Below, piece by piece: positions 17,204-24,425 of a stretch of 42,179 nt of DNA. A program made the position numbers and the translations under genes. Origin of the DNA: CALJTV01 sp034435835 (GTDB lineage: Bacteria; Chloroflexota; Dehalococcoidia; GIF9; UBA5629); the NCBI GenBank assembly GCA_034435835.1, contig DAOTWF010000008.1:1-42179 (forward strand), in the 5' to 3' direction. Numbering within the stretch: the stretch's first letter is position 1; every line of letters starts with the position of its first letter. The notes beneath the pieces are model-generated. The model did not search any database and was not told the DNA's origin. It worked only from the letters and a program-made list of their open reading frames with translations.

Positions 17204-18481
17204 ATGGCTAAGCGTTTTGCGGTGCCTGTAGACAGGCTGGCGACGATGTCTCAGAAGGATAGGGAGCGTTACCTTGATAAGAAGCTGGCACAACTAGTTG
17301 TCCATGCCTGTGAGAGGGCGCCATCCATACGCGAAAGGTTTGAGAAGGCGGGCATAGACCCACACAAGGTGAGGGGAATAGCTGACCTTCAAGACCTGCC
17401 CGTGCTGCGGAAGGACGAACTCATAGACCTGTTCAAGAGCAAGCCACCTCTCGGGGGGCTGGTAACTATGCCGCTGACCGAGCTAGAGAGGGTGTATGTG
17501 TCCCCGGGACCCATATACGACCCCCACCATAAAAGCGAGGCTTTCTGGGAGAGGCACAGGCATCTGGTCGAATCAGTTGGGTTTGGTAGGGGTGATGTGG
17601 TCATCAATGCTTGGTCATACCACATGGTGCCTGCGGGATTGATGGTGGACGAAGCCTTAAGGCGGGCCGGTGCCACGGTGATACCTATGGGGGTGGGGAA
17701 TACGGAACTGCATGTCGAGGTGATGCGCCAGCTTCAGGTCACCGGTTTCTTCGGTAGCACCGGGTTTTTTATGAACATCATTAACAAGGCTGAGGAGATG
17801 GGATATGATGTGGTCAGGGACTTCAAGCTGAGGCTGGCATGCATCGGTGGTGAGATGGGTGGTGGGCCTATCAGGAAGCTGGTGGAAGAGAAATACGGCA
17901 TCACCACCAGGGATGTTTACGGGACAGCGGACGTGGGTCTGTTCGCTTATGAGTGCAGCGGTAAGGAGGGGATGCACATTGCGGAGGGGGTGATAGCGGA
18001 GATATTAAACCCGGAGACGGAGAAGCCTGTATCGCCGGGCGATGTAGGCGAGGTGGTGGTGACACCGATAGACGAGATCTACCCGCTGATAAGGTTCGGC
18101 ACGGGCGACCTGGCGGCGCTGATAGCAGAACCCTGTCCCTGTGGCAGGACCTCTCTGAGGATAACCCGCATCCTGGGCAGGCTCGGTGAGGCGGTGCGGG
18201 TGAGGGGGCTATTTGTCCATCCCAGGCAGCTAGAGGCAGCTATGGCGCGGTTTCCCCAGGTGGCTAGATTTCAGGCTGTGGTCACTAGGACCGGTCATCG
18301 TGACGAACTGGTACTGAAGGTGGAACTAAAGGGGGAAACGGTGCCCGATGGGGGGTTGGCTGAGGGGATAAGGGAAGCAGTCGGCAGTGTTATCACGGTG
18401 AAGGTAGACCGCGTTGAATTCGTGTCTCCGGGTGTGATACCTGAGGGAGGTAAACTTATTGTTGATGGGCGCACCTACTAG
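17204..18481 (+). CDS. Phenylacetate-CoA ligase (PaaK)-like adenylate-forming protein with altered P-loop
   Basis: A 425-residue member of the PaaK branch of adenylate-forming enzymes, which activate aryl or other acids with ATP and CoA. The PaaK layout is clear: RRAGATVIPMGVGNTE, the DVYGTADVGLFAYEC block (YGLSEV..EC in PaaK), PLIRFGTGDLAAL (RYRTRDL), ILGRLGEAVRVRGLFVHPRQLE, and the C-terminal GGKLIVDGR with a possible catalytic Lys. The ATP-phosphate P-loop, SSGTTGKPT in PaaK, reads SPGPIYDPH (100-108), so ATP handling may differ or be lost. ATG 17204 is chosen because GGGGGA lies 8 bases upstream; an upstream TTG is in frame. It has its own promoter and stands apart from the following genes by 67 bp. 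Confidence 0.8.
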   Translation: MAKRFAVPVDRLATMSQKDRERYLDKKLAQLVVHACERAPSIRERFEKAGIDPHKVRGIADLQDLPVLRKDELIDLFKSKPPLGGLVTMPLTELERVYVSPGPIYDPHHKSEAFWERHRHLVESVGFGRGDVVINAWSYHMVPAGLMVDEALRRAGATVIPMGVGNTELHVEVMRQLQVTGFFGSTGFFMNIINKAEEMGYDVVRDFKLRLACIGGEMGGGPIRKLVEEKYGITTRDVYGTADVGLFAYECSGKEGMHIAEGVIAEILNPETEKPVSPGDVGEVVVTPIDEIYPLIRFGTGDLAALIAEPCPCGRTSLRITRILGRLGEAVRVRGLFVHPRQLEAAMARFPQVARFQAVVTRTGHRDELVLKVELKGETVPDGGLAEGIREAVGSVITVKVDRVEFVSPGVIPEGGKLIVDGRTY

Positions 18482-18548
18482 CCTACAGCCTCTTCATTGC
18501 TGTGTGCTAAAATAGGGCAACAAGTTCGAGGACAGGACAGGTGGCATC

Positions 18549-19508
18549 GTGACTGCGCCAAGAGTGGAAACTAAAGACGGGCTCAATGTGAGCTCGGTTA
18601 ACTATGGCAAGCTGAGCTGGGTCTATATTGAGAGACCCGCTGAGAAGGAAGTTGAGTACCTGCGTCAGAACTTCAACTTCCATCACCTAAACCTGGACGA
18701 TGTGCTCAGCCGGGTGCAGCGCCCCAAGATCGACGAATATGAGGACCACCTGTTCATCGTGCTCCATTTTCCCGTTTTCGACAAGCGCAACCGGGTGACC
18801 ACGCCCAGCGAGGTAGATATCTTCATAGGAGAGAACTACATTGTCACGGTGCACAAGCAGGGAGACTTAAAGCCGCTGGCTAAGTTCTTTGAGGAATGTC
18901 GGCTGGATGAAACAATATGCAATACGTATATGGGGCGCAGTTCAGGGTTCCTGCTTTACCACATATTGGACAATTTGGTGAACTACTGCTTCCCCATCCT
19001 GCGTAAGGTGACCGATAATATTGAGAAGGCGGAGAGCTTTGTCTTTGCCCGCCCGGTGCCAGAGACGGTGAACGAGATTTCGTTGATCCGGCGCGACCTC
19101 ATCTCCTTTCGGCGCGTTATCCATCCCCAGATACCGGTCATGGAGGCACTGGAGAAGGAGGAGTACCCCTTTTTCAAAGAAGACCAGGACATCTACTTCG
19201 GTGACATTGCCGACCACATCCGGAAGATCTGGGACGGTCTTGAGGATGCCAAGGAGGTAGCTGATGGCTTGATGGACACCGCTAACTGGCTAACCTCTCA
19301 CCGGTTACAGGAGACGATGCGGGTGCTGACCATCGTCATGGCGTTACTCACACCGCCTATGTTGATCGCCAGTATTTACGGGATGAATGTGGCTCTGCCA
19401 GGCGGTGTGGACGCGGGAGACTTAACCTCCTTCTTGCTGCTTATCCTGGTGATGTTAATGTCTGTGCTGGGAATGCTATGGTTCTTGCACCGCAGGCGCT
19501 GGCTGTGA
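18549..19508 (+). CDS. CorA-family magnesium/divalent metal transporter
   Basis: A 319-residue CorA-type channel. The large N-terminal cytoplasmic domain ends in a long helix (about 165-265). Two C-terminal membrane helices follow, with the diagnostic YGMNV loop (GMN at 278-280) between them. The tail ends in basic RRRW as in other CorA proteins. Mg2+ is the default substrate; Co2+ or Zn2+ cannot be excluded. It starts with GTG and heads a run of closely packed plus-strand genes reaching valS. Confidence 0.9.
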   Translation: MTAPRVETKDGLNVSSVNYGKLSWVYIERPAEKEVEYLRQNFNFHHLNLDDVLSRVQRPKIDEYEDHLFIVLHFPVFDKRNRVTTPSEVDIFIGENYIVTVHKQGDLKPLAKFFEECRLDETICNTYMGRSSGFLLYHILDNLVNYCFPILRKVTDNIEKAESFVFARPVPETVNEISLIRRDLISFRRVIHPQIPVMEALEKEEYPFFKEDQDIYFGDIADHIRKIWDGLEDAKEVADGLMDTANWLTSHRLQETMRVLTIVMALLTPPMLIASIYGMNVALPGGVDAGDLTSFLLLILVMLMSVLGMLWFLHRRRWL

Positions 19509-19535
19509 TACTGAGATGAGATACGGGCTTCTGGT

Positions 19536-20204
19536 ATGACGGTATCGCACAGGTTTGTAGTCGTAGCCGCCTTTTTCGTCACCTGTCTGATAACAGCCAA
19601 CATTATAATTGTGAAGCAAATAAGCATCGCCGGTGTGGTGCTGCCGGCGGCGATAATCATTTTTCCACTGAGCTATATAATCGGTGATGTGCTCACCGAG
19701 GTCTACGGTTACCAGCAGGCGCGGAGGGTTATCTGGCTGGGCTTTTTGTGCAACCTTGTGGCCGTGGTGGCGATATGGCTTGCCAAGATCCTACCCGGGG
19801 CGCCGGTCTTTGAGGCACAGCAGGCATACGAGCGTATTCTGGGCAGCACTCCCCGCTTTTTGGTGGCATCATTTCTGGCTTACCTTGCTGGTGAGTTCAC
19901 CAACTCCATAGTGCTGTCGAGAATGAAGGTATGGACGCGTGGTCGCTGGTTGTGGACTAGGACCATCGGTTCCACCTTGGTGGGGCAGGGGGTGGACACC
20001 GTGGTGGTACTCACCATCGCCTTTGCCGGAGTGTTGCCTGCTGCAGTGCTGGGGACGATGGTACTCAGCCACTGGCTGGTTAAAGTGGTCTACGAAGTTG
20101 TGGCCACTCCGTTCACCTACCTTATCGTTGGTTATCTGAAGCGCAGAGAGGGGCTGGACGTGTATGACTATGAGGTTGATTTTAATCCGCTGAAGATAAG
20201 TTAA
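19536..20204 (+). CDS. Queuosine precursor transporter (YhhQ/QPTR family)
   Basis: A 222-residue membrane protein with about six helices. The YhhQ-family signatures are present: LITANIIIVKQI in helix 1, GDVLTEVYGYQQARRVIWLGF after helix 2, and GEFTNSIVLSRMK before helix 4. The family imports queuine-pathway precursors (preQ0/preQ1 or queuine) for queuosine at tRNA position 34. No queuosine synthesis gene lies in the window, so salvage is suggested. It follows corA by 27 bases and precedes the Mut7-C gene by 2. Confidence 0.92.
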   Translation: MTVSHRFVVVAAFFVTCLITANIIIVKQISIAGVVLPAAIIIFPLSYIIGDVLTEVYGYQQARRVIWLGFLCNLVAVVAIWLAKILPGAPVFEAQQAYERILGSTPRFLVASFLAYLAGEFTNSIVLSRMKVWTRGRWLWTRTIGSTLVGQGVDTVVVLTIAFAGVLPAAVLGTMVLSHWLVKVVYEVVATPFTYLIVGYLKRREGLDVYDYEVDFNPLKIS

Positions 20205-20206
20205 CC

Positions 20207-20743
20207 ATGTCTCAGACAATACAGTTTATAGAGTCGAAATTTGTCGTTGACCACAATGTGGGCAAGCTGGCTAAATGGCTGCGGATGATGGGCTATAATG
20301 CGGTTTTGTTTAAGGGGGAGGACGATGGTAACTTGGTCAGGACAGCCCTGGTTCAGGGCAGGGTGCTCCTGACCAAGGATAGCCAGCTCATGAAGCGCCG
20401 GGTGGTCACCAGCGGCAGGGTGAAGGCTGTGTTTCTGGATACCGATGACCCCAGCGAGCAACTGCGGAAGGTTATTCGGGCGCTCCGTTTGGACTGCCGC
20501 TTCAAGCCGTTTTCCATCTGCCTGGAGTGCAACCACCCGCTGGTGGAAAAGACGAAGGGAGAGGTACGTGGACGGGTGCCCCCGTACGTGTTCAGGACGC
20601 AGGAACAATTTATGGAGTGCCCCTCCTGCCACCGTATCTACTGGCGGGGCACTCACTGGCAGGCTATGAACCGCGTGTTGCAGAGGCTTGTGAGCGAGTG
20701 CGCTGATGGGCAGGCAGGTGAACGAGAAGGCTGTGGAGAGTGA
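20207..20743 (+). CDS. Mut7-C RNase-domain protein with zinc ribbon
   Basis: A 178-residue Mut7-C family protein. The N-terminal half is a PIN-like fold (FVVDHNVGKLAKWLRMMGYNA, then LLTKDSQL) and the C-terminal half is a treble-clef or zinc ribbon (C-x2-C in CLECN, C-x2-C in CPSCHRIYW). The family is annotated as a putative RNase; no bacterial substrate is established to my knowledge. It overlaps or abuts nnrE-nnrD (GTGA junction), so it is translated together with NAD(P)HX repair. Confidence 0.88.
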   Translation: MSQTIQFIESKFVVDHNVGKLAKWLRMMGYNAVLFKGEDDGNLVRTALVQGRVLLTKDSQLMKRRVVTSGRVKAVFLDTDDPSEQLRKVIRALRLDCRFKPFSICLECNHPLVEKTKGEVRGRVPPYVFRTQEQFMECPSCHRIYWRGTHWQAMNRVLQRLVSECADGQAGEREGCGE

Positions 20744-20751
20744 ACTGCATT

Positions 20752-22323
20752 ATGAAAGTAGTTACCGCTGAAGAGATGCGCCGCATAGACCGGGCTGCCG
20801 CCGACCGCGGCATCACCACCGACATATTGATGGAAAATGCAGGTCGGGCAGTGGCTGAGGAGACAAAAAAGCTGGTGGGCGGCGTTGTTGGTAAGAGGGT
20901 GCTGGTGCTGGTGGGACCGGGCAACAACGGTGGCGACGGACTGGTGGCTGGGCGCTATTTCGCTGACTGGGGTGCAGAGGTGGTGCTTTATCTCTGCGCC
21001 CAGAGACCACCCGCGGATAAAAACCTGGCGCTTGCTGTAGAGCGGGGACTGGCGGTCTTTAAGGCGTGGGAGGATGAAGGCTTTAGACACTACGATAGCC
21101 TCCTCGGTTCCTCTGAGGTTGTGGTTGATGCCATACTGGGGACGGGGAAGAGCCGGGCACTGGAAGGTGTATTCGGGGAGATCCTAGGCAGACTAGCTAA
21201 GCTCAAACAAAACAAGCCGGGAATCACCGTTGTAGCAGTTGATGTACCTTCGGGACTTGACGCTGATACCGGGGCTGTGGATACTAACTGTCCCAGTGTG
21301 GACTTCACGGTGACGCTCGGCTATCCGAAGGTGGGGCTCTATAACTTCCCGGGCGCAGAGCGGGCGGGTAAAGTCATTGTCGCCGATATCGGGATACCGC
21401 CTGACCTGGCAGAAGGGGTGAGAACCGAGTTGATAACCGAGCAGTGGGTACGCTTGGTGTTGCCCTCGCGGCCGCGTGATGCCAATAAGGGGACATTTGG
21501 CAGGGTGCTAGTGGTGGCGGGCTCGGTAAACTACATAGGCGCGGCATACCTTGCCTGTATGGGGGCAGCCAGGGTGGGCGCCGGTCTGGTGACGCTCTCC
21601 ACGCCGCGGAGCCTGCAGCCCGTTCTAGCGGCGAAGCTGACCGAGGTGACTTACCTGCCGCTCCCGGAAAGAGAGGCGGGCATTATCAGCGATAAGGCAG
21701 TAGCAACAGTGCTGGAACTTTTGCCCGATTATGATGTGTTGCTCATCGGCTGTGGCCTAGGGCAGAAGCCTTCCGTGGTGAAATTCGTAAGGTCGCTACT
21801 GCTGGACGCCACTGTCAAGCGGATGCCCCCGCTGGTGATCGATGCCGATGGTTTGAATATCCTGTCGCAGGTGCCGGGGTGGTGGCAGAATCTGGGTAGT
21901 GGTGCTATACTAACGCCACACCCTGGAGAAATGGCGCGTTTGTGCGGGGCTGCTATTGCTGAGATACAGCAGCGGCGCATGGAGATAGCGAGGGAGAGAG
22001 CCGGGGAATGGCAGCATGTGGTGGTACTTAAAGGAGCCCACACTGTGGTGGCAGCGCCCGATGGTAGAGTGAAGGTCAGCCAGGTGTCTAATCCCGGTCT
22101 AGCCTCGGCTGGCACCGGCGACGTGCTCAGCGGGGCGATTGCCGGGCTTCTGGCGCAGGGACTGGCACCTTTTGACGCTGCTGCCTGTGGTGTCCACCTT
22201 CATGGTGAGGCTGGCGAGGTGGTGAAGAGAGAGATGGGCGATGCGGGGATGCTGGCAAGCGACCTTTTACCTGCTTTACCCAAGGTGATAAAACGCCTTA
22301 AGGCGACCGGTTCAGGAGGTTAG
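20752..22323 (+). CDS. nnrDE: Bifunctional NAD(P)HX epimerase / dehydratase
   Basis: Repairs damaged NADH/NADPH hydrates. The N-terminal NnrE epimerase (about 1-220) shows GPGNNGGDGLVAGRYF, VDAILGTG and VDVPSGLDADTG. The C-terminal NnrD ADP-dependent dehydratase (about 230-520, ribokinase-like) shows ANKGTFGRVLVVAGS, TPHPGEMARL, VVLKGAHTVVA and the catalytic GLASAGTGDVLSG. The fused length of about 523 is normal. An in-frame GTG at 20740 overlaps the previous stop, but ATG 20752 gives the family start MKVVTAEEM. coaX follows after 2 bases. Confidence 0.95.
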   Translation: MKVVTAEEMRRIDRAAADRGITTDILMENAGRAVAEETKKLVGGVVGKRVLVLVGPGNNGGDGLVAGRYFADWGAEVVLYLCAQRPPADKNLALAVERGLAVFKAWEDEGFRHYDSLLGSSEVVVDAILGTGKSRALEGVFGEILGRLAKLKQNKPGITVVAVDVPSGLDADTGAVDTNCPSVDFTVTLGYPKVGLYNFPGAERAGKVIVADIGIPPDLAEGVRTELITEQWVRLVLPSRPRDANKGTFGRVLVVAGSVNYIGAAYLACMGAARVGAGLVTLSTPRSLQPVLAAKLTEVTYLPLPEREAGIISDKAVATVLELLPDYDVLLIGCGLGQKPSVVKFVRSLLLDATVKRMPPLVIDADGLNILSQVPGWWQNLGSGAILTPHPGEMARLCGAAIAEIQQRRMEIARERAGEWQHVVVLKGAHTVVAAPDGRVKVSQVSNPGLASAGTGDVLSGAIAGLLAQGLAPFDAAACGVHLHGEAGEVVKREMGDAGMLASDLLPALPKVIKRLKATGSGG

Positions 22324-22325
22324 CT

Positions 22326-23099
22326 GTGTTGCTGGCTCTTGATGTGGGCAATACCAACATCACCGTCGGGGTGTTCGATGGCACTAAACTCAAGGCGACC
22401 TGGCGGATAGGCACTGATGTGCACCGCACGTCTGACGAATATGGTAGTCTGTTTGCCGACCTGGTAGAACGTCATAAGCTGGAGGTGGCCAGCATTAATG
22501 AGGCTGTGCTGTGCAGCGTGGTGCCTCCGCTGGTAGGTGTGTTCGAGGAGATGTGCCGACGGTACTTCAGGACTAAGCCCTTGGTGGTGGAGGCGGGGGT
22601 GAAGACAGGGGTAAAGATATGTCTGGACAATCCCAGAGAGGTGGGTGCTGACCGTGTGGTGAATGCGGTGGCGGCACACCACCTTTACGGCGGACCGGTG
22701 ATAGTGATCGACCTGGGGACGGCAATCACCTTCGATGCTGTTTCTGAGGAGGGGGACTATCTGGGTGGTGCCATTGCGCCGGGGATTGCCATTGCCACCG
22801 AAGCCCTGTTCACCAGGACGGCCGCCCTGCCCAGGCTCGATCTCGATGTGCCCAAGAAAGCTATCGGCAGGAATACGGTGACGGCGATGCTCTCGGGGAT
22901 TGTATATGGATATGCTGGTCTCATCGAAGGGGTGGTGTCCCGAATCCAGAAAGAGCTGGGCGTAAAAGCGAAGGTGGTGGCTACCGGAGGTTATGCGGAA
23001 CTTCTAGCCAGGGAGACGCCGGTTATTGAAGAGGTAAATCCTGACCTTACACTAATCGGCTTGCGCCTGATTTACGAGATGAACAGGGGCAGGGAGTGA
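22326..23099 (+). CDS. coaX: Type III pantothenate kinase
   Basis: First step of coenzyme A synthesis: pantothenate to 4'-phosphopantothenate. At 257 residues with ASKHA motifs LALDVGNTNITVGVFDG (phosphate 1), GADRVVNAVAA and VIDLGTAITFDAV (phosphate 2), then GGAIAPGI and ATGGYAELL. The gene starts with GTG; AGGAGG lies 5 bases upstream and overlaps the end of nnrD. It sits directly before coaBC, grouping three of the CoA steps. Confidence 0.96.
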   Translation: MLLALDVGNTNITVGVFDGTKLKATWRIGTDVHRTSDEYGSLFADLVERHKLEVASINEAVLCSVVPPLVGVFEEMCRRYFRTKPLVVEAGVKTGVKICLDNPREVGADRVVNAVAAHHLYGGPVIVIDLGTAITFDAVSEEGDYLGGAIAPGIAIATEALFTRTAALPRLDLDVPKKAIGRNTVTAMLSGIVYGYAGLIEGVVSRIQKELGVKAKVVATGGYAELLARETPVIEEVNPDLTLIGLRLIYEMNRGRE

Positions 23100-23103
23100 C
23101 GAC

Positions 23104-24294
23104 ATGATGAAAGGCAAGACGGTGGTGCTCGGGGTTACTGGCAGCATAGCGGCTTACAAGGCTGCCGAGCTGGCAAGTCAATTGACTCAGGCGGGGGCAC
23201 AGGTGGAGGTGATCATGACTGAGGCGGCAACCCAGTTCATCACGCCACTGACCTTTCGTAACATTACTGGCAGACCTGTGGTGACGAAGATGTTTGAACT
23301 GGCTTCCGAGTACAGTGTGGAGCACGTGGCGCTGGCTGAGGCGGCTGATGTGGTGGTGATAGCACCGGCTACGGCAAACACCATCGCCAAAATAGCCGCC
23401 GGCATAGCCGATGATATGCTGTCCTGTACTGTGCTGGCGACTAAAGCGCCGGTGATAGTCGCACCAGCTATGGACGTTAATATGTATGAAAATCCAGTGA
23501 CGCAGGAGAATATAGCTAGGCTGAAAGCCCGTGGCTTCCTCATGGTGGGACCCGGTTATGGCAGGCTCGCTTCGGGGAAGATGGGTCTGGGGAGGCTGGT
23601 GGACACGGGCGAAATTATGGCAGCTATTTCTCAGGTGCTGGGAAAAGGCAGCGACCTGTGCGGCAAGCGTATTGTGGTGACCGCTGGTGGGACACAGGAG
23701 CCTCTTGACCCGGTGCGCTGTCTTACCAACCGCTCCTCGGGGAGGATGGGATATGCCATCGCCGAGGCTGCCAGGGACCGCGGCGCTGAGGTGGTGCTGA
23801 TTACTGCCCCCACAGCCCTGCACAGACCATATGGCACGGAGGTGGTGGAGGTGACTACAGCCCAGGAGATGTACCAGGCGGTAAAAAAGGCTGTGGAGAG
23901 GGCAGACGCCCTGATCATGGCGGCAGCGGTGGCTGACTATCGGCCTGCTAAAATGGCTGAGAGCAAGATAAAGCGCGACAAGTCGGAGAAGTTGGTCTTG
24001 GAACTGGAACGCACGCCCGATATACTTGGCGAAGTGAGGGGTAACTTCCTCAGAGTGGGTTTCGCCGCCGAGAGCGAGGACTTAGTAGCCAATGCTAAGG
24101 AGAAGTTGAGAAAGAAGCAGCTCGATTTGATTGTTGCCAACGACGTCTCTGCCATCGGCGCGGAGACAAACCGGGTGGTGCTCATAGACAGGATGGGGAG
24201 CACCGTAGAACTGCCTACATTGCCGAAGCGGGAGGTGGCTGGCAGAATTCTGGACAGGGTCGCTAGCCTCCTGAGTAATAACTCTATGCAATAA
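23104..24294 (+). CDS. coaBC: Bifunctional phosphopantothenoylcysteine decarboxylase / synthetase
   Basis: Carries out the second and third steps of CoA synthesis (ligation of cysteine and decarboxylation). The N-terminal flavin domain CoaC (about 1-180) has GVTGSIAAYKA, the catalytic His in VEHVALAEAAD and the substrate loop PAMDVNMY, with Asp where E. coli has Asn (PxMNxxMW). The C-terminal CoaB (about 185-396) has VTAGGTQEPLDPVRCLTNRSSG, AAAVADYRP and IVANDV. At 396 residues it is full length. The preceding coaX ends 4 bases upstream. Confidence 0.96.
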   Translation: MMKGKTVVLGVTGSIAAYKAAELASQLTQAGAQVEVIMTEAATQFITPLTFRNITGRPVVTKMFELASEYSVEHVALAEAADVVVIAPATANTIAKIAAGIADDMLSCTVLATKAPVIVAPAMDVNMYENPVTQENIARLKARGFLMVGPGYGRLASGKMGLGRLVDTGEIMAAISQVLGKGSDLCGKRIVVTAGGTQEPLDPVRCLTNRSSGRMGYAIAEAARDRGAEVVLITAPTALHRPYGTEVVEVTTAQEMYQAVKKAVERADALIMAAAVADYRPAKMAESKIKRDKSEKLVLELERTPDILGEVRGNFLRVGFAAESEDLVANAKEKLRKKQLDLIVANDVSAIGAETNRVVLIDRMGSTVELPTLPKREVAGRILDRVASLLSNNSMQ

Positions 24295-24302
24295 ACTGGT
24301 GC

Positions 24303-24330
24303 TTGTACCGATTACCCTGAGCATTATGTT
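24303..24330 (+). promoter_or_regulatory. Candidate promoter of valS
   Basis: TTGTAC (24303-24308), 16-bp spacer, TATGTT (24325-24330). It lies in the 131-bp gap between coaBC and valS, so valS may have its own promoter in addition to readthrough. Confidence 0.3.
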
Positions 24331-24332
24331 CT

Positions 24333-24408
24333 ATGCCAGGGCTTATCCTGGAGTGCATGGCGTCCGAGCAAACAAGTTGGGGGACTGGCATGGCTCAATG
24401 CATAGTCC
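24333..24408 (+). promoter_or_regulatory. valS leader with mutually exclusive RNA hairpins
   Basis: Hairpin 1 is CCAGG/CCTGG (24336-24351). Hairpin 2 is GGACT..AGTCC with an inner GCAT/ATGC (24382-24408), ending 18 bases before the valS ATG. The 5' arm of hairpin 1 (ATGCCAG, 24333-24339) is also fully complementary to part of the 5' arm of hairpin 2 (CTGGCAT, 24385-24391), so the two states exclude each other. No T-box consensus and no T-tract are present. Confidence 0.35.
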
Positions 24409-24425
24409 ATATTTGGAGCTGACAG

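Noticed and set aside
23047..23823. 258-codon minus-strand frame opposite coaX/coaBC
   Set aside because: His/Gln/Ser-rich nonsense composition, antisense to an intact coaBC.
24295..24425. T-box riboswitch before valS
   Set aside because: No T-box consensus (GGTGGNACCGCG-like) and no terminator T-tract; only the alternative hairpins are supported.
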